From: Taudactylus pleione
Taxonomy: Eukaryota > Chordata > Amphibia > Anura > Myobatrachidae
Reading direction: 5' to 3'
Length of the DNA: 64,000 nt
NCBI GenBank assembly: GCA_031769625.1
Contig: JAUIMM010001409.1
Coordinates: forward strand, 868,001 to 932,000
Every line of letters begins with the position of its first letter. Position 1 is the first letter of the stretch. Positions 14,801-25,819 of this stretch are shown in pieces. The notes beneath the pieces were generated by a model. It searched no databases. It was not told the DNA's origin and saw nothing but the letters and a program-made list of their open reading frames with translations. The position numbers and the translations under genes were made by a program.

Positions 14801-15250
14801 TGTCAGCTTGATGCAGCAGAATTCTGAATCTGTCAGGATTATGAAGAAGAGTCTCACTATTAGTGTGATGGAGTATCTATATGTCCAATGAGGGAAGGAT
14901 TAGGCATTTGACTCACCAGCAGTTTTGTAGTTGGCTGAGGCTTTCAAGATGTCATATGGCCACCTGAATTATTTATTTTTCATCACTTGTTCAAGGAAAG
15001 CTATTGAATTGTTTCCCGGTGTGGGTCCCTCCCCCAGGCATCTTATTGTATGTGCTGCAGATCAGTGACCAATTACTTCACTTCCTGACCCATCTCTTGC
15101 TACCCCCTAACAGCATTTACCAGCACATAGATAAGTTTAGTGGTTAATAATGTTATTTTAAAACTGGATGAGTAACTAATAATACTGTTACGCGTGGAAT
15201 TGGAGCTATTAATGTTATATTGGTGCTGGGGGGTATTACTGTAATGTTTC
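14801..15250. other. Unique spacer, no gene seen
   Basis: Single-copy sequence between the 27-bp and 43-bp arrays. It begins with decayed array-like motifs ('cactgtcagcttgatgcagcag' region, then 'ctatt agtgtgatg'). No feature can be supported. Confidence 0.6.
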
Positions 15251-16397
15251 TCTATGATGTCTCGGTCTCCTAGTGATTGGGTAGGCTGCATTCTCAGTGA
15301 TGTCTCGGTCTCGTAGTGACTGGATAGGCTGCACTCTCAGTGATGTCTCGGTCTCGTAGTGACTGGATAGGCTGCAATCTCAGTGATGTCACTGGCTCCT
15401 AGTGACTGGACAGGCTGCACTCTCAGTGATGTCACTGGTTCCTAGTGACTGGACAGGCTGCATTCTCAGTGATGTCACTGGCTCATAGTGACTGGATAGG
15501 CTGCACTCTCAGTGATGTCACTGGTTCCTAGTGACTGGATAGGCTGCATTCTCAGTGATGTCACTGGCTCCTATTGACTGGATAGACTGCACTCTTAGTG
15601 ATGTTACTGGTTCCTAGTGATTGGATAGACTGCACTCTCAGTGATCTTACTGGTTCCTAGTGACTGGATAGGCTGCATTCTTAGTGATGTCACTGGCTCC
15701 TAGTGACTGGATAGGCTGCATTCTCAGTGAGGTCACTGGTTCCTAGTGACTGGATAGGCTGCATTCTCAGTGATGTCACTGGCTCCTATTGAATGGATAG
15801 ACTGCACTCTTTGTGATGTTACTGGTTCCTAGTGATTGGATAGACTGCACTCTCAGTGATCTTACTGGTTCCTAGTGACTGGATAGGCTGCATTCTCAGT
15901 GATGTCACTGGCTCCTAGTGACTGGATAGGCTGCATTCTCAGTGATGTCTCTGGTCCTTAGTGAATTGATAGGCTGCATTCTCAATGATGTCACTGGCTC
16001 CTAGTGACTGGATACGCTGCACTCTCAGTGATGTCACTGGCTCCTAGTGACTGGATAGGCTGCATTCTCAGTGATGTCACTGGCTCCTAGTGACTGGACA
16101 GGTTGCACTCTCAGTGATATCACTGGTTCCTAGTGACTGGATAGGCTGCACTCACAGTGATCTTACTGGTTCCTAGTGATTGGATAGGCTGCATTTTCAG
16201 TGATGTCACTGGTTCCTAGGGACTGATCAGGCTGCATTCTCAGTGATGTCACTGGCTCCTAGTGACTGGATAGGCTATATTCTCAGTGATGTCACTGGCT
16301 CCTAGTGACTGGACAGGGTGCACTCTCAGTGATGTCACTGGTTCCTAGTGACTGGATAAGCTGCATTCTCACTGATGTCACTGGTTCCTAGTGACTG
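15251..16397. repeat. 43-bp minisatellite, left part
   Basis: Units of 43 bp containing 'cagtgatgtcactgg', 'tcctagtgactggata' and 'ggctgcattct'; landmarks at 15381, 15424 and 15467 give the period. Every unit holds 'gtgatgtcac', an imperfect palindrome close to a CRE-like TGACGTCA core but lacking it. The array is interrupted at 16397/16398 and resumes at 18364. Confidence 0.95.
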
Positions 16398-18363
16398 TGT
16401 GAGGGGCGGGTGCGGTGCAATGCCTGCCGCCGTGCAGGTGTACGTCTGTTACTTACCTTGCGTCGCACCCTCTCACCTTCAGGCCGTGTGTTGAGCAGAT
16501 GGTCCTGGAACCTCCGAGTAGAACACGGACACGATGACCCAGGGGGAAGGAGACGAGGTGAGTACCGTCCTTCCTCACGTCGACCGACGCGCCCTACCGA
16601 ACCGGGGGATAAATTCAGGTTTTAAGTGAAGATCATCATTGGCACTTTTGGCCTCAGATCCCGAATTTTCACCTATCGGTACTCACGCACCAGGTGAAGA
16701 TCCGTCCTTGCACCGGGTTGCAAGGTTCACCGTCCGCCCAGAAGGAAGGAGATAGATAGTGACAAACAGGGAGAGACAGTACACACAGATATTCCTCACC
16801 GTGTCCACTCTTGCTCTTCGTCCGCTCACTCGCCTACAGGTCCCTGTAAGGAGATACACAACACAGCCGTGCAGGGCCTAAACCTATGTCAAGCAACTAC
16901 ACATACTAAAACGGCATCACCCTCAACCTACAGTGTGTGTAGTGTGCGACAGATATAACAAAAACTAAACATTTGCCCTGCACGGAACACCAAACACAGA
17001 CTAAATACACAAGAGCAAAACACAGTGCTGTCCCTTTAAATGTCTGCTACCTATCCAGAGCTGGCCAGCTCCTCTTCTCGGTGACTGGGGAGACCACTAC
17101 CTCATGGGTGGAAGCCGTACAGCTCTCCACCACTGCTCACACCTCTAATCATCCGCCTCTGTTTGCACTGCAGCTAATGGGCTCAGGGCCCTGGGCCTAA
17201 CGCCCAGGGTCTTACCTGCGGCTCAGGCCTAGGTGCCTGCCAAACGGTGGGCTCTGGTAGTGGTCTGGGCCTAATGCCCAGACCACATTTTATGGGGCTC
17301 AGGCCTATTTGCCTGCCTGTCTGTGGGGCTCGCCTAGCGGTCTGGGCCTAATGCCCAGACCACCTTATATGGTGGGTGGCTCGGGCAGTTGCCCGCCTAC
17401 TTTATTATATAGTGACCTGGGCCTAGTACCCAGGCCACTTACACCTACTAATGGGGCAATCCTTTCATAGGGCCTAATGCCCACTATAATGCCCCGGGCC
17501 TTGTGCCCGCCTAATTACCCACGGGCCTAGTGCCCGACAATGCTCCACGGGCCTAGCGCTCGACAACCCTGGCGGTCTAGGGAGGGGGGTATATGGTGGG
17601 CCTCACGGAGGGCCTACCTGCTATGTTGGAAGAGGCTGCGGGGGGGAGCTTCGTGACGCTCTTTTACTTCCCTCCCCCGCAGTCCTCTCCGGTCCTCAGC
17701 CGCATTCTTCGGCCGCTGGCCCGTCCTGGCCAGCGGCGCCGCCTCTTCTTCTCTTCTTCCAGCCGGCGCCGCTTGTCTTCTCTCTTGACAGCGGCGTCTT
17801 CTGGCCTCTTCCGCGGCCGCCGCCCATGTTGCCGCGCCGATCTTCCACTCTTCGGGAGGTCTTCTCTCCTCCCTCTCCGCCGCCGAACTGAACTCTCCCG
17901 CTCGGCGCCGTCTAATACAAGATGGCACGAGTGGGTGGGGCTATGACGCGGCGAGCCGCGATTGGCTCGTCGCGTCCGCCTCTGATTGGCTGCTGGCCCG
18001 CGAGCCAGGTTTGGCTCGCGGCCAGAGCCAAACGCCCGCCGCGCCCAATGCCTGACCGGCGCTGGGAGCAAGTACTCTCTCCCAGCGCCGGCTACCCGCC
18101 GCTTCTTGGCTGCCGGGCGCCAAGCTCCGCTGAGCTTGCGCCCGGAGCCAAGCTTCTCCCGGCGCCACAGTACCGCCGGCACTGGTAAAAGGGACCAGGC
18201 GGTCCCTTCACCAGGTGCCCGCGGTGTCTGCACCGACGCTAGGGACATTACTGTCCCAGCGCCGGCAACGGATGTGTCCCGCAGAGGACACATCCCTTCT
18301 GCCTGCCCCTGCATGGCGGCTGATGCTGGGATCAAACTCGTGATCCCAGCACAGCCTTCCACA
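16398..18363 (-). mobile_element. Probable solo LTR of a retrotransposon, inserted in the 43-bp array
   Basis: A 1,966-bp insert starts TGTGAGG and ends CCACA, flanked by the 4-bp direct repeat ACTG (16394-16397 and 18364-18367), as expected for an LTR retroelement. Read on the minus strand it has two CCAAT boxes ('gattgg' on plus near 17961 and 17983), then a TATA-like TTGTATTAGA (plus 17911-17921), then AATAAA (plus 17401-17406); this order suits a U3-R-U5 LTR on minus. No gag, pol or env coding is seen, so it is either a solo LTR or a non-autonomous element. Unusual content: 17185-17565 is a run of variable palindromes and 17990-18350 is a run of perfect hairpins. A non-LTR identity remains possible because only one copy is visible. 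Confidence 0.5.
17185..17565. repeat. Series of palindromic GGGCCTAATGCCC modules
   Basis: About eleven spaced copies of a module built as stem, CCTAAT-like centre, complementary stem. Clear cases are at 17189-17209, 17261-17285 (10-bp perfect stem), 17339-17361, about 17405-17425, 17469-17483, 17491-17510, 17523-17537 and 17548-17562. The flanking stem bases differ from module to module but stay complementary in most of them. It lies inside the LTR-like insert. Confidence 0.8.
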
Positions 18364-19925
18364 ACTGGACAGGGTGCACTCTCAGTGATGTCACTGGTTC
18401 CCAGTGACTGGATAAGCTGCATTCTCACTGATGTCACTGGTTCCTAGTGACTGGATCGTCTGCATTCCCAGTGATGTCACTGGCAGCTAGTGACTGGATA
18501 GGTTGCACTCTCAGTGATGTCACTGGTTTCTAGTGACTGGATAGGCTGCACTCTCAGTGATGTTACCGGTTCCTAGTGACTGGATAGGCTGCACTCTCAG
18601 TGATGTCACTGGTTCCTACTGACTGGATAAGCTGCATTCTCAGTGATGTCACTGGCTCCTAGTGACTGGATAGGCTGCATTCTCAGTGATGTCACTGGTT
18701 CCTAGTGACTGGATAGGCTGCATTCTCAGTGATGTCACTGGCTCTTAGTGACTGGATAGGCTGCACTTTCAGTCAGGTTACTGGTTCCTAGTGACTGGAT
18801 AGGCTACATTTTCAGTGATGTCACTGGCTCCTAGTGACTGGACAGGCTGCACTCTCACTGATGTCACTGATTACTAGTGACTGGACAGGCTGCATTCTCA
18901 GTGATGTCACTGGTTCCTAGGGACTGAACAGACTGCATTCTCAGTGATGTCACTGCTTCCTAGTGACTGGATAGGCTACATTCTCAGTGATGTCACTGGC
19001 TCCTAGTGACTGGATAGGCTGCACTCTCAGTGATGTTACTGGTTCCTAGTGACTGGATAGGCTGCACTCAGTGATGTCACTGGCTCCTAGTGACTGGATA
19101 GGCTGCTCTCTCAGTGATGTTACTGTTTCTTAGTGACTGGATAGGCTGCATTCTCAATGATGTCACTGGCAGCTAGTGACTGGATAGGCTGCACTCTCAG
19201 TGATGTCACTGGTTCCTAATGACAGGATAGGCTGCATCCTCAGTGATGTCACTGGTTCCTAGTGACTGGATCGGCTGCATTCTCAGTGATGTCACTGGCA
19301 GCTAGTGACTGGATAGGTTGCACTCTCGGTGATGTCACTGGTTCCTAGTGACTGGATAGGCTGCATTCTCAGTGATGTCACTGGTTCCTCGTGATTGGAT
19401 AGGCTTCATTCTCAGTGATGTTACTGGTTCCTAGTGACTGGATAGGCTGCACTCTCAGTGATGTCACTGGTTCCTACTGACTGGATAAGCTGCATTCTCA
19501 GTGATGTCACTGGCTCCTAGTGACTGGATAGGCTGCATTCTCAGTGATGTAACTGGATCCTAGTGACTGGATAGGCTGCATTCTCAGTGATGTCACTGGC
19601 TCCTAGTGACTGGATAGGCTACATTCTCAGTGATGTCACTGGCTCCTAGTGACTGGATAGGCTGCACTTTCAGTGAGGTTACTGGTTCCTAGTGACTGGA
19701 TAGGCTACATTCTCAGTGATGTCACTCGCTCCTAGTGACTGGACAGGCTGCACTCTCAGTGATGTCACTGGCTCCTAGTGACTGGACAGGCTGCACTCTC
19801 AGTGATGTCACTGGCTCCTAGTGACTGGACAGGCTGCACTCTCAGTGATGTCACTGGTTCCTAGTGACTGGACAGGCTGCATTCTCAGTGATGTCACTGG
19901 TTCCTAGTGACTGGACAGGCTGCTT
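18364..19925. repeat. 43-bp minisatellite, right part
   Basis: Continuation of the 15251-16397 array after the insert, with the same 43-bp unit. The first 90 bp (18364-18453) repeat the last 90 bp before the insert (16308-16397) with one mismatch. The array ends near 19922 with 'ggacaggctgctttcag'. Confidence 0.95.
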
Positions 19926-20676
19926 TCAGAGTATGTAAGCAGCATTGTCACATTAATAAATTTACTATATTTTGTAAAAATTGTGAGACATTTTTATTAT
20001 TATTTAGCAGACTGAGGCAGTAGTTAGCATATTAGGGCACAGTGATACAGCATGGTGGCACAGTGGTAAGTGTTGATGCCTGACATATGATGTGTATACA
20101 AGTTGCAGTGACAGTTTTATCTGTATACTGTGATCCTCTGTACTGTACAGTTCTGTGTAAAATGGTGGCACTACTGTATAGAAATGAATCTTTTTGTACA
20201 ATGTCACTCTCCTGTGGAGCATTGGTAGTAACATATTTATTTTCATTAATCTGAGCTAAAGCCTGGAATTTGGAACCTACACCCGTGATGATGACGTTTG
20301 TAATCCTGGTTATTCCAAAAAGCGGAATTATTACAAAGGGCCCCAGAAATTTGATAGTTTCCTATTACAGAGAGAAGTCAGCTGCAAAATACATCAGATA
20401 TTCCAGAGAAAGTCTCCCAGCGAATGACAGGGGCTCAGCGCATTACAGATCTCCAGCTACCGACAGGGGACAGCTAGTGCGCAATAAATCGCTAATGAAG
20501 TCAACAGCGTTTGTGCAATTAATAAATCTGGTCCAGTTTATTTTTCTGCCTTGTGTTATGGTTTTGTTCTGAGCGGTTGGTTGAACATTGAGAGGCTTCG
20601 TGAGACCCGCCAGGGGTAATTTGTTAGAGGAAACATGAATTTAAAATGTTAAGGTAGAAGTAAACGCAGTATATTG
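19926..20676. other. Unique region with a possible SINE head near 20050
   Basis: No gene is seen. At about 20048-20085 'ggtggcacagtggtaagtg' resembles the tRNA-like head (A-box region) of vertebrate SINEs, followed by 'tgatgcctgacat', but no intact B box follows, so it is at most a fragment. The 100-codon ORF at 20270-20572 has no recognisable domain and I do not call it. Confidence 0.4.
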
Positions 20677-21084
20677 GGCCTGATTCAGGGGTTTGCGCTA
20701 TTGCTGCCGCAGTTGCAATTTTTTTAAACTGAGGATTATATGCTAATAGCACAGCCTCCGGGACTTGTACTGAGACGCCCACCGGCGCCACCGCAGCCGT
20801 TCATAGGTGTGTACACGTCCGCAGCATCGGACGCAGGTCAGGTAAACTTATACTTCCAGTAAATCTATGGTCACTCAGAATGGCCGCCATCACTGAGATG
20901 ACGGTGCTCCTCCAAGAATCGCATCTTTTGGTCCCGCCCCTGAATTAATTATGCGCTATTCTAGGCAATTTGCTGCAAGGGGGTGGGGCTTAATTAGCAA
21001 ACCATCAGGCCCCATCCCCTATCACCACCCACCTGCTTGTACTCCCCGGGCTTCTCCCTGGGAGGAAAACTTAAACGTACAGTA
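20677..21084 (+). mobile_element. Possible left end of a TIR element (GGGCCTGATTCAG)
   Basis: 'gggcctgattcagg' at 20677 matches the terminal motif seen at 51465, 47856 and 52977. A matching inverted end, 'tgaatcagcccc', closes at about 21478. The interior to 21084 is not similar to the minus-strand copy that follows. This could be one composite 800-bp element or two adjacent ones. No target duplication was found. Confidence 0.35.
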
Positions 21085-21478
21085 GGTAAGTATGATGCAG
21101 TGCAACATGGTTGGTCCATGCAGACCCATCGCAGAGTGATTGACAGGAAGTGAGCATTTGGGGGTGGTGACAGAGGGGTGGCCCGGGAAACGCAGGTGTG
21201 CATAAATTATCCACTACGATGCCACACTCAGCCTGAGGACTCATAGTATGCGCTGAGGTTATCAATTCCTCAGTAAGGTCTGACTTTGTGCCATGGTGTG
21301 TGAGGCTGCGATGGTACTCCGTGTTACTGATGGTTTAGCAGACTTGCTAAGGATTACGGATATGTGTATGGTAAAGTGGGCGTCCTTATGTTGGACTGCG
21401 ACGGCATAGCGATCACAAACATTTTCACAGTGGGTCTGCGTGCGTATTGCAGTTGCGATCGGTAATGAATCAGCCCCA
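21085..21478 (-). mobile_element. Short DNA transposon copy holding a single satellite-like unit
   Basis: Read on minus, it starts 'tggggctgattcatta', passes 'gacgcccac', then 'accatcagtaacacggagta' (about 21320-21336), 'gaccttactgaggaatt' (about 21265-21281) and 'gtgtggcat', and continues through 'cactctgcgatgggtctgc' (about 21115-21135). It is truncated at the far end. The roughly 110-bp interior corresponds to one 111-bp monomer of the array at 1-6575. ORFs overlapping it (for example 21262-21711 minus) are chance. Confidence 0.75.
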
Positions 21479-22457
21479 CAGTGTACTGTACAAAGCCTGT
21501 TTCCAGAGTTGGTTGCATCATATTTGTTTACTCTCCCGGGAGTCATGGGAGGCTCACGATTTTTCGGGTAACCACTCGCACCCCTGAAAGCGTAGGCAGA
21601 TCTTCCGCATCCCGCCCAGTTCCTAGTGAAGTGAGCCGGATGGGAAGAATTTCCGAGAAATTTGCAGGTCCGTAGGTAGGGGGTGTGGCAGAATGAAGCG
21701 AACCTCTGCATTAATCCCCGCCCTCTCCTCGTGGACCCGCAAATTGCCTATAGCCTAATGACGGCTATAGTCTGGTCCCGCCCCCCGAAGCTTAGAGCTG
21801 CTCCCAGAAAGTCGGTAAGTGCGGGTTGTATCTCACGTTTGTAGCCAACTCTGCATAGGTAGCAAAATGCGACTATTTTTTTTTTACCTGACGCATTTTG
21901 CTTTTGCATTATTATATACAAACTGCTCCAACTCTGTATCAGACCTTGTATTTATAACAGTCACGGCTGCGGTGTCAATGCATTCTGCTGTGTGGAGGTT
22001 ACACATAATGAGCGAGATGTCCAGGCGGAACAGAAACGATCAGGGGGACTCAGGGTACTAATTGCCAAACCCTGCTGGAGAAAGACGCAGAGTAGGGGTC
22101 CGGTGAATGTTCTGTGGAGCATCTGTATTTATTTATTGTGGTGCCGTGAAAATAGAATAAACAAAAAAAAACATTTTACTGTCAGGTTTTATATAAAACT
22201 TTTTTGTCGACTGTACATAATTATTATTGGGATTTATTTCTGGAACAAAGCTGACGTAAGAAACTGCGTGTTGTTATGTAGACATACCCACTTGTGTGAT
22301 GTCACAGGGACAGGGTCTGTGAATTAAATGCCACACCCCCTGTGACCTCACAAGAGGGTGAGGCCATTAGATCGGGTCAACGTTCCAATAGGTGAGAACA
22401 GTTTTTCCATCTTTATATAAAGGAGATATTAAAAAACAAACAAAACCAGTATAACCA
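21479..22457. other. Unique spacer, no gene seen
   Basis: Single-copy sequence with two poly-T/poly-A stretches (about 21876 and 22164). Short ORFs here show no domain. No RNA gene is recognised. Confidence 0.55.
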
Positions 22458-22850
22458 GATGTTAGACAGTCAATAGGTCGACACAGACAACATGCCGACA
22501 CACTAAAAGTCAACATGTAAGAAGGTTGGCGGGTACAAATGGCCGACAGGATCAAATGGTCGACACAAAAATGGTCGACATATTTTTTTTCTAACTCTAA
22601 TCTTCACCCTAACCATCCCTCCTGGTGCCTGACCATAACCGTCGGGGGAAGTGCCTAAACCTAACCATTGGGGTAAGTGTCTAACCAAAATCCTCTGGTA
22701 AGAGCCTAACCCTAAAAAAAAATGTCGACCATTTCTGTGTTAGCCTTTTGACCATCTCGATCATGTGTACCCGTCGACCTTCCTACATGTTGACTTTTAG
22801 TGTGTTGACCTTTTATCCCTTTCGACCTATTGTCTATCTAGACATTGTCG
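22458..22850. mobile_element. GTCGAC-rich fold-back MITE
   Basis: Two inverted arms of about 125 bp (22458-22583 and about 22720-22850) share 'caataggtcga', 'acactaaaagtcaacatgt' and 'atggtcgaca', with repeated GTCGA(C) tetra- to hexamers. The spacer contains 'cctaaccctaa'-like motifs and 'gggtaagtg'. This layout is typical of a non-autonomous fold-back element. The CCCTAA-like bits are short and irregular and are not telomeric. The target duplication is not resolved. Confidence 0.7.
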
Positions 22851-23764
22851 ATTTTTTTACTGTCGATCTATAGCCCGGATCCCATTTACAGTAAGGGTAC
22901 ATTATGCTATATATCAGTCTCGTTCTCCCCCTCCCGTCTCACTAAAACGTTATTACAAAGCTCTTGTCGGGATTCGGAGAGATGTTTGTTGCATAACGGA
23001 GTGAATTTTTTTTTTTTTACTTTTTTGTGTCACTTTTACTTTGGAGAACACCTGTCACAGGAATCCCCCCCCTAACATGCAGGGTTTGTGAAAAACAGTA
23101 AAATAAGTAAGGGTGTATAAATAGCGAGACACCGCGGAAACACGCCTGGCCACCGCTCGCACACACATCAGGCCGGGCCACGGCTGCTGCAGGGTTTAAA
23201 CGATTTGTTACCTGATCTGTAAACAGGGGTCCCGCCAGCTGCGGCTACATGAGACCGGCCCCTGGACATAATTCTTCTGCTACAAACATGACTTTCTTCC
23301 AATTCCTTTAGCACCTGAAACCAAGTGAGAATAATAACTGTCAGGAGAGAATTTATGGCCTGGGAGGTGCACCCCCCATCCCCCCCAGTCCGTCCCGCAG
23401 TCACACCAACCCATCTGGTAACCCCATCAGCCAACCTGCAGGAGAGACCGGGGGCTGCGCGCAGATTGCTGCCTGTGACCGTCCCGTTCAGCTGATGCTG
23501 GATTTATAGGAGGATCAGAGACTCCATATAATGAGACAGGAGCGCGCTCTGTGTTCCCCATCTGACCTGTAACTACAGCTCCTATTCTGCTGTACAATGG
23601 GGCTTATTACAGCGTCCTAGCAGGGACAGTAAGGTGCAGCTACACTGGTATTATTCCTAGTGACGTGGGCAGGATGGGGAGAGTAATAACGAGAATCGCC
23701 GGGCCGTGGGGAGGGGGCGGGGCCTATATGACGCGGCTTCTCCCGGAGAGGAGAGAGAAAATGT
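22851..23764. other. Unique spacer, no gene seen
   Basis: No feature can be supported except a T12 run at about 23009-23020. Its right end (23700-23764) shares 'gggcggggcc', 'atgacgcg' and 'ggcaagtatg' with 48690-48810 and 49900-50050, so it belongs to a dispersed GC-rich repeat family. Confidence 0.5.
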
Positions 23765-23826
23765 CGGCAAGTATGGGATAGCGATACTGCCTCACAGCAC
23801 TAAGGTTTTGTGTTTGATTCCCACCT
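23765..23826 (+). mobile_element. tRNA-like SINE fragment
   Basis: 'gatactgcctcacagcac' followed by 'gtttgattcccacc' resembles the anticodon-to-B-box part of a tRNA-derived SINE (B box GGTTCGANTCC). The A box is missing. It is short, so this is a tentative call. Confidence 0.35.
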
Positions 23827-24075
23827 AGGCCCGTATTCAATTTGCTGGACTTTCCACCTACATCGCGTGTTTTTGGAGAGAACACTTTCCGCGCGCACTC
23901 CCGCTATTCGCCGTATTCAATTTCAAAGGACGCGAAAACGGAACCCAGCGAAACTGAAACATGTGAAAAGTCCTGTCAGATTTGGGGAAATCATCCTGAC
24001 ACAAAGATGCTGTGACATGGGGGAACACTATAGATACCCCCGGATCGCCCTGCTGAAGGTATTTGGGGCGTACTT
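23827..24075. mobile_element. Fragment of a 'CCGTATTCAATTT' MITE family
   Basis: 'cccgtattcaattt' at 23829 and 'gccgtattcaattt' at about 23909 match the inverted end at 49190-49313 ('aaatttaatacggccc'). The internal part is not alignable by eye. The ORFs 23810-24145 (plus) and 23858-24229 (minus) are not gene-like. Confidence 0.35.
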
Positions 24076-24109
24076 GCCGACAATCTGGCTGCCTCTTCTG
24101 GGAGGAGGC

Positions 24110-24154
24110 CACCCGCGCACGCAGGGGGGGTTTCCGAGTACCTAGAAACCCCCC
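24110..24154 (+). repeat. 45-bp inverted repeat, outer copy
   Basis: Starts 'cacccgcgcacgcagg' and ends 'gtacctagaaacccccc'. A perfect inverted copy lies at 29790-29834. It sits just outside the left end of the giant fold-back and resembles its terminal sequence (shared 'acgcagg' and 'ggggtttcc'). Confidence 0.9.
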
Positions 24155-24470
24155 CTGCAGTGGCAAACGCAGGATTTTGAAAGGGGGGTTTCCAAACTGA
24201 TTTAGATATAGATATACAGTCAGGTCCATAAATATTGGGACATTGACAGAATTTTCATATTTTGGCCTCTATTCACCACCACAATGGTTTTGAAATGAAA
24301 CAAACTAGATGTGCTTTACCTGCAGACTTTCAGATTTAATTTGAGGGTAATTACATCCAAATCAGGTGAACGGTGTAGGAATTACAATGGTTTCTATATG
24401 TGCCTCCCACTTTTTAAGGGGCCAAAAGTAATGGGACAAACTAAACAATCCTAAATCTAACTTTCACTTT

Positions 24471-25538
24471 TTAATACTTTGTTGCAAATCCTTTGCAGGC
24501 AATTACAGCCTGAAGTCTGGAACGCATAGACATCACCAAACGCTGGGTTTCATCCCTGGTGATGCTCTGCCAGGCCTCTACTGCAAATGTCTTCAGTTCC
24601 TGCTTGTTCTTGGGGAATTTTCCCTTCAGTTTTGTCTTCATCAAGTGAAATGCATGCTCAATCGGATTCAGGTCAGGGGATTGGCTTGGCCATTGCATAA
24701 CATTCCACTTTTTAGCCTTACAAAACTTTGGTTGCTTTTGCAGTATGCTTTGGGTCATTGTCCATCTGCACTGTGAAGCGCTGTACAATGAGTTATGAAG
24801 CATTTGACTGAATATGAGCATATAATATTGCCCAAAACACTTCAGAATTCATTCTGCTGCTTTTGTCAGCAGTCACATCATCAATAAATACAAGGGAACC
24901 AGTTCCATTGGCAGCCATACATGCCCACGCCATGACACTACCACTACTATGCTTCACTGATGAGGTGGTATGTTTTGGATCATGAGCAGTTCCTTTCCTT
25001 CTCCATACTCTTCTCTTCCCATCACTCTGGTACAAGTTGATCTTTGTCTCATCTGTCCATAGGATGTTGTTCCAGAAATAATGTAATGGCTTTTTTAGAT
25101 GTTGTTTGGCAAACTCTAATCTGGTCTTCCTGTTTTTGTGGCTCACCAATGGTTTACATCTTGTGGTGAACCCTCAATATTCACTCTTCAGAAGTCTTCT
25201 CTTGATTGTTGACTTTTGACACATATACACCTACCTCCTGGAGAGTGTTCTTGATTTGGCCAACTGTTGTGAAGGGGTTTTTCTTCACCAGGGAAATAAT
25301 TCTTCTGTCATCCACCACAGTTGTTTTCCGTGGTCTTCCGGGTCTTTTGGTGTTGCTGAGCTCTCCGGTGCGTTTTCTTTTTAAGAATGTTCCAAACAGT
25401 TGATTTGGCCACACCTAATGTTTTTGCTATCTCTCTGATGGGTTTGTTTTGATTTTTCAGCCTAATGATGGCTTCACTGATAGTGACAGCTCTTAGGATC
25501 TCATATTGAGAGTTGACAGCAACTGATTCCAAATGCAA
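24471..25538 (-). pseudogene. Tc1 transposase pseudogene (DDE family)
   Basis: Four overlapping minus-strand pieces add up to a Tc1-type transposase. The N-terminal piece (25538-25308) has a helix-turn-helix segment with 'REIAKTLGVAKSTVWNILKK'. The second (25414-25181) has the basic 'RPGRPRKTT' linker and second DNA-binding region. The third (25149-24793) holds the first catalytic aspartate in 'WTDETK'. The last (24821-24471) holds the glutamate in 'SPDLNPIEHAF'. The middle aspartate, in 'DNDPKHT', is present near 24770 but in a different frame from the final piece. The successive frames are 2, 1, 0 and 2, so at least three frameshifts and an in-frame stop separate the parts. It cannot encode active enzyme. 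In life it would cut and paste the surrounding element at TA sites. Confidence 0.93.
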
Positions 25539-25819
25539 ATGTCACACCTAGGATCAACTCCAGACCTTTTACCTGCTTCATTATTAATGAAATAATGAGG
25601 GAATAGCCCACACCTGTCCATGAAATAGCTTTTGAGTTGATAGTCCCATTACTTTTGGCCCCTTAAAAAGTAGGAGGCACATATAGAAACTGTTGTAATT
25701 CCTACACCGTTCACCCGATTTGGATGTAATTACCCTCAAATTAAATCTGAAAGTCTGCAGTTAAAGCACATCTTGTTTGTTTCATTTCAAAACCATTGTG
25801 GTGGTGAATAGAGGCCTAA

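Noticed and set aside
7565..14857. Long repetitive ORFs (692 and 1,511 codons) as a repeat-protein gene
   Set aside because: Unit length is a multiple of three, both strands are open, and there are no flanking exons, promoter or non-repetitive domain.
17593..18447. Overlapping ORFs of up to 257 codons in a GC-rich stretch as an exon
   Set aside because: Open on both strands, arginine/alanine-rich from CpG-rich hairpin DNA, and inside an LTR-like insert.
15251..19925. Array of CRE-like regulatory sites (gtgatgtcac in each 43-bp unit)
   Set aside because: The core TGACGTCA is absent in the consensus and repetition alone explains the motif count.
22600..22720. Interstitial telomeric repeat from CCTAACCC motifs (also 52280-52430)
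   Set aside because: Copies are few, irregular and set within MITE spacers; no (TTAGGG)n run is present.
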